Virus record (IMG/VR): IMGVR_UViG_3300008450_000600
Span: 1 to 20,468 of that record
Origin: a virus
Length of the DNA: 20,468 nucleotides
Reading direction: 5' to 3' (one strand)
This document shows positions 6,916-13,006 of this stretch, in pieces (within the stretch, counting starts at the first letter, position 1; each line of letters opens with the position of its first letter). The position numbers were made by a program, and so were the translations under genes. Under the pieces are notes generated by a model that was given only the letters and a program-made list of their open reading frames with translations, ran no database searches and was not told where the DNA came from.

Positions 6916-7218
6916 ATGGCAACAACATCAAAGGCTCTTGCTAGAACAGCAGCAGCAACAAGTAATACAACACTATACACTGTACCTTCAGCAACAACAG
7001 CGGTAGTTACAAATATTGTTGTTACAAATACAGCAGCATCAGCAGGAACATTCACAATCAAACTTGATGGTGTAGATGTTATCAGCGGAGCATCAATCGC
7101 TGCTAACTCATCAGCATTCTTTGATCTAAAGCAAGTTCTTGCAGCAGCAGACCTTATTGAAGGTTCAGCATCAGCAACAAGCGTTAACTTTCACATTAGT
7201 GGAGTGGAGATAGCATAA
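6916..7218 (+). CDS. Small beta-rich phage structural protein
   Basis: This 100-residue protein begins M-A-T-T-S-K-A-L-A-R-T-A-A-A. It continues with T-L-Y-T-V-P-S-A-T-T-A-V-V-T-N-I-V-V-T-N-T (20-40), F-T-I-K-L-D-G-V-D-V (46-55) and a final V-N-F-H-I-S-G-V-E-I. The 'LYTVP ... V-x-x-I-V-V-x-N' pattern followed by short beta strands is a plan I recall in small virion proteins of several phages, perhaps an Ig-like decoration or fibre-base protein. It has no signal peptide. Its stop overlaps the start of the next adhesin (TAATG, 7216-7220), which suggests fixed stoichiometry and a joint role, perhaps as an adaptor for that adhesin. Confidence 0.6.
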   Translation: MATTSKALARTAAATSNTTLYTVPSATTAVVTNIVVTNTAASAGTFTIKLDGVDVISGASIAANSSAFFDLKQVLAAADLIEGSASATSVNFHISGVEIA

Positions 7219-8015
7219 TGGCACAAGCAGTTTTTCCAGTAGCAAGCACATCAACTTTAAATACGTTTAACATTATTGCACCTACTGCAAACACTGCTAA
7301 CCGTATTTCAAGAACTTTTAGTCAAGGTATTTGGACATTTTTAGGTACTGCTGGCTCAACTCCAACAACAAGTATTTACTTATATTCTGGAAACACTCTT
7401 GTTTATTCTGCTTCTAGCACAACCACTATAACAGCAAATATTGGTCAAGATTGTGATCTATTAATATTTGTATCAAACGTAAATACAACAACAGTTACTG
7501 TTACACAAACATCTTCAAGAATAAGTTCTACATCAGGAACTCTTCAAATTTTAACATCTTCTCAAACTTACAATAACACTGGAACTGGATATACAGTTAT
7601 TGTCGGTGCTGGAGGCGGAGGAGGAGGATATTCTTCTCCACCACCAAGAACTGGAGGACGAGGAGGATCTGGTGGCATTGTAAATGCAATAGTTTCTCTT
7701 ACAAGTTCTATGCCTGTTGTAATCGGATCAGGTGGCGGTGGCGGTGGTGTCAACGGTGGTGGATCTGGCGGAGGAACAACAACTTTTGCAGGATACACAT
7801 GTACAGGTGGAAATGGTGGTTCTCCAGGATCATCAGGAACTGGTGGATCACCTAACGGTGTTAATGGTGGAGATACTCCAAATGCTACTTATGGAATTCC
7901 ATGGGTATCTGGATCAAGTACAATTCCTTATGGAAATGGTGGAAGTGGTTCTACAGAAAATAACTATAATGGCGGTGGCGGTGCTGGTGGCGCTGTCTAC
8001 GTACTGAAATTCTAA
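7218..8015 (+). CDS. Glycine-rich adhesin (paralogue 4)
   Basis: This 265-residue protein has the two-domain plan of the 5029 and 5930 genes but is more diverged. The N-terminal beta-rich domain (about 1-128) begins M-A-Q-A-V-F-P-V. The glycine-rich domain starts at G-Y-T-V-I-V-G-A-G-G-G-G (about 129-140), contains S-L-T-S-S-M-P-V-V-I-G-S-G and T-T-F-A-G-Y-T-C-T-G-G, and closes with A-V-Y-V-L-K-F. The T-F-A-G-x-T-C-T-G-G segment is also in the 5029 protein. Receptor binding through a polyglycine-II bundle is inferred. It is translationally coupled to the preceding 100-residue gene. AAGGAGA overlapping its stop codon serves the next gene. Confidence 0.75.
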   Translation: MAQAVFPVASTSTLNTFNIIAPTANTANRISRTFSQGIWTFLGTAGSTPTTSIYLYSGNTLVYSASSTTTITANIGQDCDLLIFVSNVNTTTVTVTQTSSRISSTSGTLQILTSSQTYNNTGTGYTVIVGAGGGGGGYSSPPPRTGGRGGSGGIVNAIVSLTSSMPVVIGSGGGGGGVNGGGSGGGTTTFAGYTCTGGNGGSPGSSGTGGSPNGVNGGDTPNATYGIPWVSGSSTIPYGNGGSGSTENNYNGGGGAGGAVYVLKF

Positions 8016-8024
8016 GGAGATAAA

Positions 8025-8216
8025 ATGGCAAACTTTGCAATTGTTGAGAACGGTATTGTAGAAAATATTATTTCTGCTGATACACTAGAAATTGCTCAAG
8101 AAGTTACTGGAAAAGTATGCGTGGAATACGTAGAAGACAGCGATAATCGTGCACACATTGGTCTATCTTATAGCGATGGTGTGTTTGAACAACCAGAAAC
8201 TTCTCCAATCGAATAA
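8025..8216 (+). CDS. Small fibre-associated protein, short 'ANFAIVENG' form
   Basis: This 63-residue protein starts M-A-N-F-A-I-V-E-N-G-I-V-E-N-I and matches the first 38 residues of the 4717-5019 product (including A-D-x-L-E-I-A-Q-E, T-G and C-x-E-Y). It then ends early with I-G-L-S-Y-S-D-G-V-F-E-Q-P, so it lacks the Trp-rich C-terminal half. The shorter form may be natural, because many fibre-associated proteins end in a similar I-G-x-x-Y-x-D-G-x-F motif. It has a strong ribosome site (AAGGAGA, 8014-8020). It is the last plus-strand gene before a strong terminator, closing the adhesin sub-operon. Confidence 0.65.
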   Translation: MANFAIVENGIVENIISADTLEIAQEVTGKVCVEYVEDSDNRAHIGLSYSDGVFEQPETSPIE

Positions 8217-8223
8217 ACTAAGT

Positions 8224-8265
8224 AAAAAAAATACCCCTACCGATTAAAGTAGGGGTTATTTTTTT
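8224..8265. terminator. Bidirectional intrinsic terminator
   Basis: ACCCCTAC (8233-8240) pairs with GTAGGGGT (8249-8256) around the loop CGATTAAA. An A-run (8224-8231) precedes the stem and a T-run (8259-8265) follows, so it can stop transcription from both directions. It sits between the plus-strand adhesin operon (stop at 8216) and the convergent minus-strand enzyme gene (stop at 8271). Confidence 0.9.
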
Positions 8266-8270
8266 GCTAT

Positions 8271-8843
8271 TTAATTGTATTGGCTAGGGAACTTTTTTAG
8301 CCATCTTTGATACTGAACAGGCTTGGCATGTTTCCAAGACTTCCAGTTTGTTCCACCCTGAGTCATATGGAATACAATCTCTGCATTCTTGACAGGGCTA
8401 AACAACTCAGCATTAGCATCTAGGTCAAACTTATCTCTACGATCAGGTCCTAGATCTCCGATCATATTTATTTGGAATACCCCATAAGAACTGTCTCCAG
8501 TCTTAGCATTTCCATTAAAGGCAAAAGGTCTTCCGTTTGACTCTGCCTTGGCTACAGCCCAAGCAGTCTTTAGACCCTTTCCAGTAAAGCCTACAGCCTT
8601 CAATAATTGAATCAAGTCATAATCTGTTAAAGTAGTTGCGTTCATATACTTTTCCAAGATAATCTGTTTCTTTGGCTTAGAAACCAAAAAAGCCGACTTA
8701 GGGTCGGCAGGAATAGTCAAGGACGTATTACTCAATAAATTATTTTCAGTTGTATTTGTTACAGCATTGGCAGAATTACTTACAGGTGCAAGTACTCCAA
8801 CCAACGATAGGATTCCAATCCAAGCCATCTTGTCTCTTCTCAT
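8271..8843 (-). CDS. Secreted lysozyme-like transglycosylase (endolysin candidate)
   Basis: This 190-residue enzyme probably cleaves the glycan strands of peptidoglycan. Residues 1-27 look like a Sec signal peptide: M-R-R-D-K, a hydrophobic core (W-I-G-I-L-S-L-V-G-V-L-A), and A-N-A before the likely cut at 27/28. A low-complexity linker follows (28-70). The lysozyme-like domain spans about 75-190: G-F-T-G-K-G-L-K-T-A-W-A-V-A-K-A-E-S-N-G with E101 as the likely catalytic acid, then S-S-Y-G-V-F-Q-I-N-M (118-127) and late W-K-S-W (167-170). This order is typical of SLT/goose-type lysozyme-like phage and actinobacterial proteins. The start at 8843 is supported by AGGAGG (8852-8857 on the complement). 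It is the only minus-strand gene, convergent with the adhesin operon. It could be the endolysin (signal-peptide type) or a cell-wall enzyme made for another stage; no holin is visible nearby. Confidence 0.8.
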   Translation of the reverse strand: MRRDKMAWIGILSLVGVLAPVSNSANAVTNTTENNLLSNTSLTIPADPKSAFLVSKPKKQIILEKYMNATTLTDYDLIQLLKAVGFTGKGLKTAWAVAKAESNGRPFAFNGNAKTGDSSYGVFQINMIGDLGPDRRDKFDLDANAELFSPVKNAEIVFHMTQGGTNWKSWKHAKPVQYQRWLKKFPSQYN

Positions 8844-8868
8844 AAAATAAACCTCCTAGAAACAAAAG

Positions 8869-8884
8869 CACCAGTTGTCTGGTG
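8869..8884 (-). other. Leader stem-loop of the lysozyme-like gene
   Basis: CACCAG (8869-8874) and CTGGTG (8879-8884) form a perfect 6-base stem with a 4-base loop. With the promoter at 8894-8902, the transcript is expected to start near 8887, so the hairpin is almost at the 5' end of the mRNA. The ribosome site lies further downstream and stays free. A role in mRNA stability is possible. Confidence 0.5.
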
Positions 8885-8893
8885 TTACTACCA

Positions 8894-8902
8894 AGTATAA
8901 CA
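8894..8902 (-). promoter_or_regulatory. Extended -10 promoter TGTTATACT (minus strand)
   Basis: On the minus strand TGT precedes TATACT (complement of 8894-8899), giving an extended -10 element of the same type as those on the plus strand. The hexamer is about 50 bases upstream of the start codon of the lysozyme-like gene, leaving a leader of about 43 bases with the hairpin and AGGAGG site. No good -35 box lies at 17 bases. Confidence 0.6.
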
Positions 8903-8913
8903 TGTTTTTGCCC

Positions 8914-8930
8914 CAAAAGTCCAACTTTTG
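8914..8930. promoter_or_regulatory. Perfect palindrome, candidate operator in the divergent region
   Basis: CAAAAGT (8914-8920), CCA, ACTTTTG (8924-8930) is a perfect 7-3-7 inverted repeat. It covers the -35 position of the minus-strand promoter and overlaps a TTGACA hexamer at 8928-8933 on the plus strand. It is too short-looped and lacks a T-run for a terminator. A binding site for a dimeric regulator acting on both divergent genes is the best guess. Confidence 0.45.
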
Positions 8931-8969
8931 ACATTTTTATTAAATTGTTATAAAACCTTAAGTATGAAG

Positions 8970-8978
8970 TGGTATAAT
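8970..8978 (+). promoter_or_regulatory. Extended -10 promoter TGGTATAAT (near-leaderless)
   Basis: TGG 8970-8972 and TATAAT 8973-8978 are followed after ten bases by ATG 8989. The expected transcript start is about 8985, leaving a leader of about four bases and no Shine-Dalgarno site. The earlier in-frame ATG at 8977 overlaps the hexamer and would lie upstream of the transcript start. Confidence 0.65.
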
Positions 8979-8988
8979 GGTAAATACT

Positions 8989-9519
8989 ATGGCTACAGGT
9001 TCAACAGCAAACTACGATATCCCTTATCCACTATCCAGTGATCCAGTTAATGTTCACGAGGATATACAGTCATTGGCTGAAACAGTTGAATCATTGCTTG
9101 GAACTGTTGGTCCCGCTTACCATACCCTTGAAGTTACAAATAACAGTGGATCTTCTATTGCTAAAGGTGACCCAGTTTATATTTCAGGGTATGGAACATC
9201 AAAACCAAGAGTAGCAAAGTGTGACTCAGATGACTTAACAACATTCCCAGTAATTGGATTAGCAACAACAGCGATATCAAATAGTTCTGATGGAGTTGTT
9301 TTACTATCTGGAGTATTTTCAAATATTAATACTAATTCTTATAATGTTGGAGATAAAATATACGTTGCTAATGGTGGTGGACTAACAGCAACAATTCCAG
9401 CAACAGGTTCTGGAGTAGTGGCGGTAGTGTTAAAGAAAAATGCCTCAACAGGTATATTACTAGTAGGACAACCAAAGGGCAATGGCTCTTGGGGATCACT
9501 GAAAGCAGGTTTGGCATAA
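8989..9519 (+). CDS. Tail fibre protein
   Basis: This 176-residue protein (from ATG 8989) begins M-A-T-G-S-T-A-N-Y-D-I-P-Y-P-L-S-S-D-P, then V-N-V-H-E-D-I-Q-S-L-A-E-T-V-E-S-L-L. This is a 'Y-x-x-P-Y-P' segment followed by a short helix, typical of the attachment end of fibres. Residues about 42-150 form one beta-rich domain: V-T-N-N-S-G-S-S-I-A-K-G-D-P-V-Y-I-S-G, then F-P-V-I-G-L-A, V-L-L-S-G-V-F and V-G-D-K-I-Y-V-A-N-G-G-G-L-T. I recall this domain from many phage fibre and decoration proteins. No enzyme motif is present. The start was chosen because ATG 8977 lies within the promoter. Its stop overlaps the next start (TAATG, 9517-9521). Confidence 0.7.
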   Translation: MATGSTANYDIPYPLSSDPVNVHEDIQSLAETVESLLGTVGPAYHTLEVTNNSGSSIAKGDPVYISGYGTSKPRVAKCDSDDLTTFPVIGLATTAISNSSDGVVLLSGVFSNINTNSYNVGDKIYVANGGGLTATIPATGSGVVAVVLKKNASTGILLVGQPKGNGSWGSLKAGLA

Positions 9520-9932
9520 TGGCAACTTATAGAGGTCAAGGCGCATCTACATACGATATTGGTGAAGCGCCACCGTTTGTTAACTGGACTATTGTAAAAG
9601 GCGATACAGCCTCTTTTAGGGTTTACCTAACAGATGATGCTAAGCAGCCTCTAAACATCCCTGACTGGACTATAGAAGCGGAATTTAAAAGACCAACCAC
9701 TCCAGTTAACCCACAGGTAATTACAGATACTGCAACTCTAATTTTTACAATTAACCCAGAACAAGATCTAGAAGATGCTGATGGTGAATTTAAGGTTAAC
9801 CTAACTGCTGCACAAACTGCACAGTTGGCAACAAATGATATTTTTGATATTGAATTACGTCTTCCACAGAACACGCTTGTTTGGACAGTTGCTCAAGGGA
9901 AGATTACTCTCCTTGAGGATGTTACAAACTAA
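9519..9932 (+). CDS. Beta-sandwich phage structural protein, 'KGDTASF' type
   Basis: This 137-residue protein contains W-T-I-V-K-G-D-T-A-S-F-R-V-Y-L near residues 23-37, then P-D-W-T-I-E-A-E-F, D-I-E-L-R-L-P and a final T-L-V-W-T-V-A-Q-G-K-I-T-L-L-E-D-V-T. It is the third member of the family found at 340-756 and 1623-1967. The Lys for Arg change in the RGD-like motif shows that this is a fold signature and not an integrin-type RGD. It starts inside the preceding stop codon and its own stop overlaps the next start (9930-9934), so three genes are translated in tight coupling. A baseplate or fibre-attachment role is inferred. Confidence 0.7.
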   Translation: MATYRGQGASTYDIGEAPPFVNWTIVKGDTASFRVYLTDDAKQPLNIPDWTIEAEFKRPTTPVNPQVITDTATLIFTINPEQDLEDADGEFKVNLTAAQTAQLATNDIFDIELRLPQNTLVWTVAQGKITLLEDVTN

Positions 9933-10153
9933 TGGCTTCAGTTGTCATAAATGGCAATACCCCAGTTTTTACAAGGGTTATTGAAAAAGTATCTTTTCCA
10001 ACGGTAGAAGTTACTGAAGAAACTCGTGGAGTAAGTATAAATTCTATTCTCCCATTTAGAATAAGATTTACTGCAATTCAGATCCCTACATCTCTTGGAA
10101 ATATACCAGCAATTCCTTTGCAGGTTATTGGTTTCTCTAACTATATACTTTGA
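9932..10153 (+). CDS. Small phage protein, 'IGFSNYIL' C-terminus
   Basis: This 73-residue protein begins M-A-S-V-V-I-N-G-N-T-P-V-F-T-R-V-I-E-K and ends with F-R-I-R-F-T-A-I-Q-I-P and V-I-G-F-S-N-Y-I-L. It follows the third beta-sandwich gene in the way the fibre gene at 1967 follows the second and the 27-residue frame follows the first. I recall similar short proteins with a terminal I-G-x-x-N-Y-I-L in other phages, but know no function. No signal peptide or membrane segment. Compared with the 1967 product it has the N-terminal part but no fibre domain, so it may be a shortened partner. Its stop is followed six bases later by the next promoter. Confidence 0.6.
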   Translation: MASVVINGNTPVFTRVIEKVSFPTVEVTEETRGVSINSILPFRIRFTAIQIPTSLGNIPAIPLQVIGFSNYIL

Positions 10154-10159
10154 AATATA

Positions 10160-10168
10160 TGATATAAT
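10160..10168 (+). promoter_or_regulatory. Extended -10 promoter TGATATAAT (leaderless)
   Basis: TGA 10160-10162 precedes TATAAT 10163-10168. Six bases separate the hexamer from ATG 10175, so the expected transcript start coincides with the start codon. No Shine-Dalgarno site exists before this gene. Confidence 0.65.
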
Positions 10169-10174
10169 TCAAGC

Positions 10175-10621
10175 ATGGCTAAATTATCAATCTCAAGCAT
10201 AAAGTCTCTGTTTCAGACTGGAGACCGTCCAACTCAAGCAAACTATGAGGATTTAATTGACAGTACCTCTGCAAGATCAACAGACCTTGGTTCAGATGGT
10301 AACAATGAAGTTACAATTAACGGCATTGAAAACTCAACAATCTTTGATAACTTTTTAGCAAGCGAATGGAGATCAGTAAAATACCTGGTCTCAATTAAAA
10401 AGACTTCTGGAGGCGCAAATAAATACTGGGCCACAGAATTAACCATTGTTCCTGACAATACAGATGTAAGCGTCAGTGAGTATGGAACAGTAGACAATGA
10501 TGGGAATATTGGCACCATCTCCGTGTCTAGAGCAGGAGATACAGTTTCACTAACTGTAGTTCCAGTGGGTGGGCAAACACCAATAACCTTGCGCTATTTG
10601 CGTATTGGGTTAAAGGCCTAA
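10175..10621 (+). CDS. Phage structural protein with shared fibre C-terminal domain
   Basis: This 148-residue protein has a short N-terminal helix-like region with S-I-K-S-L-F-Q-T-G-D-R-P-T (8-20) and A-N-Y-E-D-L-I-D-S, an attachment-like motif I associate with phage fibre bases. Residues about 58-148 form a beta-rich domain: F-L-A-S-E-W-R-S-V-K-Y-L-V-S-I-K, E-L-T-I-V-P-D-N, S-E-Y-G-T-V-D-N-D-G-N-I-G-T and V-S-L-T-V-V-P-V-G-G. The end of the 10635 protein (about 516-602) has the same succession, so the two share a terminal domain. In this gene it stands almost alone, like a fibre tip without its shaft. A fibre or fibre-knob role is inferred. It is predicted to be leaderless. Confidence 0.65.
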   Translation: MAKLSISSIKSLFQTGDRPTQANYEDLIDSTSARSTDLGSDGNNEVTINGIENSTIFDNFLASEWRSVKYLVSIKKTSGGANKYWATELTIVPDNTDVSVSEYGTVDNDGNIGTISVSRAGDTVSLTVVPVGGQTPITLRYLRIGLKA

Positions 10622-10634
10622 CTAAGGAGATAAA

Positions 10635-12443
10635 ATGGCAACAGTAACAAAAGATTTTAGAGTAAAAGCGGGACTTGTAGTTGAGGGATCAACTGCGACC
10701 GTTAATGGAAAGAACATTATCACAGCAGGTGTCGTTGACGCTAAAGGTGATTTGATTGTTGGTAGTGCAGATGATGCAGTAGCACGCCTTGGTATTGGTA
10801 CCAATGGTCAAGTACTTACAGCAAACTCAAGTGCTACATATGGTGTTGAATGGCAAGCCCCAGCAGCAGTTGGTGTATTTGGTTCAAGCATTGAATTCGA
10901 AGGTGCAACAGCAAATGACTATGAAACAACACTTGCAGTAACAGACCCAACTGCAGATCGTACAATTACACTTCCAGATGCAACTGGTACAGTAGCACTT
11001 ACTTCAGATGTTACAACACATGCAAACCTTACAGAGGCACATGGTGCAACAGGTGCGGTAGTTGGAACAACTAATACACAGACACTTACTAACAAGACTT
11101 TAACATCACCAAAGGTTAACGAAGATGTTGCACTTCTAGCAACTTCAACAGAACTTAACATTCTTGATGGTGCAACACTTTCTACAACAGAACTTAACTA
11201 TGTAGATGGCGTAACATCAGCAATCCAAACACAATTGAATGCTAAGGCTGCTTCTTCAGATCTTACAACCCACACAGGAGCAACAGAAGCACACGGCGCA
11301 ACAGGTGCGGTAGTCGGAACAACAAATACACAAACACTTACAAATAAGACTCTTACAAGCCCAGTAGTTTCAGGACTTACAATTTCAGACGCAAGCATTG
11401 TTATTGAGGGTGCTACAGCAAATGATCATGAAACAACACTTACAGTAACTGATCCAACAGCAGACCGTACAATAACTTTCCCAGACGCTTCAGGTACTGT
11501 TGCTCTTACAAATAATAAGTTGGATGCTTTTGCAGCAACAACCTCAGCAGAATTGGCAGGAGTTATTTCTGACGAGACTGGTACTGGAGCACTTGTTTTT
11601 GCTAACACACCAACACTTGTAACACCAAACATTGGTGCTGCAACTGGTACATCTTTGGTTCTTTCAGGGGACCTAACAGTTAATGGTACAACAACTACAA
11701 TTAACTCAACAGAAATCACAATTGATGACAAGAACCTTACACTTGGTTCAGTAGCAACACCAACAGATGCAGGCGCAGACGGTGGTGGTATTACTCTTAA
11801 GGGTGCTACAGATAAGACTTTCTCATGGGTAGATGCAACTGATTCATGGACCTCTTCTGAGCACCTTGATCTTGCTTCTGGCAAGGTATTGAAGGTTAAT
11901 GGAACCCAGGTTCTATCAGCAACAGAGTACACAGGAAATGCTGCAACAGTAACAAATGGTGTTTATACATCAAGTAAGATTTCAGCACTCGCTGCAACAA
12001 CATCTTCAGAACTCGCAGGAGTTATTACAGATGAAACAGGAACTGGTGCTCTAGTATTTTCTAATACACCAACTCTTGTTACTCCAGTCCTTGGTGCAGC
12101 AACTGCAACATCTGTTGCACTTCCAGATGCTCTTGTTGGATCTGCAACTGCAACCGCTGGAACTTCAGCAACAACAATTGATACATTCTCAGCAGCAACA
12201 TATTCTGCTGCCAAGTATGTTGTTCAATTAAAAAATGCAGGTGGCGACATTGAAGTTATTGAAGTTCTTGTAGCCGTAGACGGAGCAAACAATGTTTATC
12301 TAACAGAGTACGCAGATGTACAAAGCAATGGTGAACTAGGAACAACAAATGCCGTTTATTCAGCACCAAACGTTCTTCTACAAGTTACCGCAGCAGCAGC
12401 AGACACTGCCGTTAAGGTAAGCAAGACCTACATCGAAGCATAA
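10635..12443 (+). CDS. Long modular tail fibre protein
   Basis: This 602-residue protein begins M-A-T-V-T-K-D-F-R-V-K-A-G-L-V-V, an N-terminal motif shared with the 12463 product. Modules in order: V-D-A-K-G-D-L-I ... N-G-Q-V-L-T-A-N-S (34-66, shared with the 2575 product); a 35-residue E-G-A-T-A-x-D ... D-P-T-A-D-R-T-I-T module at 86-120 and again at 255-289; H-G-A-T-G-A-V-V-G-T-T-N-T-Q repeats at 134-159 and 218-243; E-L-N-Y-V-D-G-V-T-S-A-I-Q-T-Q (186-200); an L-A-G-V-I-x-D-E-T-G-T-G-A-L-V-F module twice (about 307-341 and 459-493); and a long S-G-D-L-T-V-N-G module at 343-423. The last 90 residues match the C-terminal domain of the 10175 protein. This is a repetitive beta fibre shaft with a terminal knob. 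Ribosome site AAGGAG at 10624-10629. Confidence 0.8.
   Translation: MATVTKDFRVKAGLVVEGSTATVNGKNIITAGVVDAKGDLIVGSADDAVARLGIGTNGQVLTANSSATYGVEWQAPAAVGVFGSSIEFEGATANDYETTLAVTDPTADRTITLPDATGTVALTSDVTTHANLTEAHGATGAVVGTTNTQTLTNKTLTSPKVNEDVALLATSTELNILDGATLSTTELNYVDGVTSAIQTQLNAKAASSDLTTHTGATEAHGATGAVVGTTNTQTLTNKTLTSPVVSGLTISDASIVIEGATANDHETTLTVTDPTADRTITFPDASGTVALTNNKLDAFAATTSAELAGVISDETGTGALVFANTPTLVTPNIGAATGTSLVLSGDLTVNGTTTTINSTEITIDDKNLTLGSVATPTDAGADGGGITLKGATDKTFSWVDATDSWTSSEHLDLASGKVLKVNGTQVLSATEYTGNAATVTNGVYTSSKISALAATTSSELAGVITDETGTGALVFSNTPTLVTPVLGAATATSVALPDALVGSATATAGTSATTIDTFSAATYSAAKYVVQLKNAGGDIEVIEVLVAVDGANNVYLTEYADVQSNGELGTTNAVYSAPNVLLQVTAAAADTAVKVSKTYIEA
11661..11903 (+). repeat. 81-residue fibre module, copy 1
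   Basis: This segment encodes residues 343-423 of the long fibre (L-S-G-D-L-T-V-N-G-T-T-T ... D-G-G-G-I-T-L-K-G-A-T-D-K-T-F ... S-W-T-S-S-E-H ... L-K-V-N-G-T). The same module, without gaps, is at 13748-13990. The protein is highly conserved while many codons differ in third positions, so the duplication is not recent. Confidence 0.75.
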
Positions 12444-12462
12444 TTAGAGACGGGAGTCAACT

Positions 12463-12921
12463 GTGGCAACTACTAATAGAGATTTTAAGGTAAAGCACGG
12501 GCTAGCAGTAGCCGAAGGCGGTACTTTTGGTCAGGCTGTCACAGTTGGCACTCCTACTGAAAACACACATGCAACAACAAAACTATATGTTGACTCTGTT
12601 GCAGGATCAGCAGGAGTTACCGTTAGTGGAACAGCCCCAACATCTCCATCAAATGGAAATCTTTGGTTTGATACACTAACAGAACGAGTCCATGTTTACT
12701 ACGGTTCTGAATGGGTTGCTATTGCAACTCTAGAAGATGCAGAAACACTTACAGACCATATTCACGATACAGCAATTGACGGATCTGGACTTATTGTGAG
12801 TACTTTTATTAGTGGTGGCTCATACAATGAACCAGGTGTTCTTGTAAGTGCTGGACTATATAACACAGCATCATTTGAGGCCACTTATGATGGTGGAACT
12901 GCAATAGATAATTTTAATTAA
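12463..12921 (+). CDS. Tail fibre protein, short
   Basis: This 152-residue protein probably starts at GTG 12463, with GGGAG (12452-12456) as the ribosome site. Its first residues (M-A-T-T-N-R-D-F-K-V-K-H-G-L-A-V) match the start of the 10635 protein. It then has T-P-T-E-N-T-H-A-T-T-K-L-Y-V-D-S (about 30-45), the 'H-A-x-x-K-x-Y-V-D' motif of many phage fibres. A G-T-A-P-T-S-P-S-N-G-N-L-W-F-D-T segment (about 55-70) and V-Y-Y-G-S-E-W-V-A-I follow; this pattern is common in phage surface proteins. The C-terminal 60 residues are Gly/Ser/Asp-rich without known motifs. It follows the long fibre by 19 bases in the same transcription unit and may be an alternative or companion fibre with a shared attachment end. 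Confidence 0.7.
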   Translation: MATTNRDFKVKHGLAVAEGGTFGQAVTVGTPTENTHATTKLYVDSVAGSAGVTVSGTAPTSPSNGNLWFDTLTERVHVYYGSEWVAIATLEDAETLTDHIHDTAIDGSGLIVSTFISGGSYNEPGVLVSAGLYNTASFEATYDGGTAIDNFN

Positions 12922-12926
12922 TTATC

Positions 12927-12935
12927 TGATATAAT
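12927..12935 (+). promoter_or_regulatory. Extended -10 promoter TGATATAAT with longer leader
   Basis: TGA 12927-12929 precedes TATAAT 12930-12935. The start codon of the next gene is 71 bases further on, with a ribosome site AAGGAG at 12994-12999. The sequence TATAATTACCACATATAG after the hexamer resembles TATAATTACACTATACG of the palindromic leader at 6852, so this may be a decayed relative. The leader is very AT-rich with only a weak AT hairpin (12951-12965). Confidence 0.5.
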
Positions 12936-13006
12936 TACCACATATAGTTAATTATTAAAAATAATGTAAAATAATTATCTAAGATACTTAACTAAGGAGA
13001 CTATAA

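Noticed and set aside
8977-8988. Upstream start ATG 8977 for the fibre gene
   Set aside because: It overlaps the last bases of the TATAAT hexamer and lies before the expected transcript start; ATG 8989 gives the usual M-A-T start.
11426-11932. Long minus-strand frames opposite the modular fibres (also 13672-14223 and 10919-11161)
   Set aside because: Their Val/Ser-rich sequences repeat only because the plus-strand modules repeat; codon pattern and promoters support the plus-strand genes.
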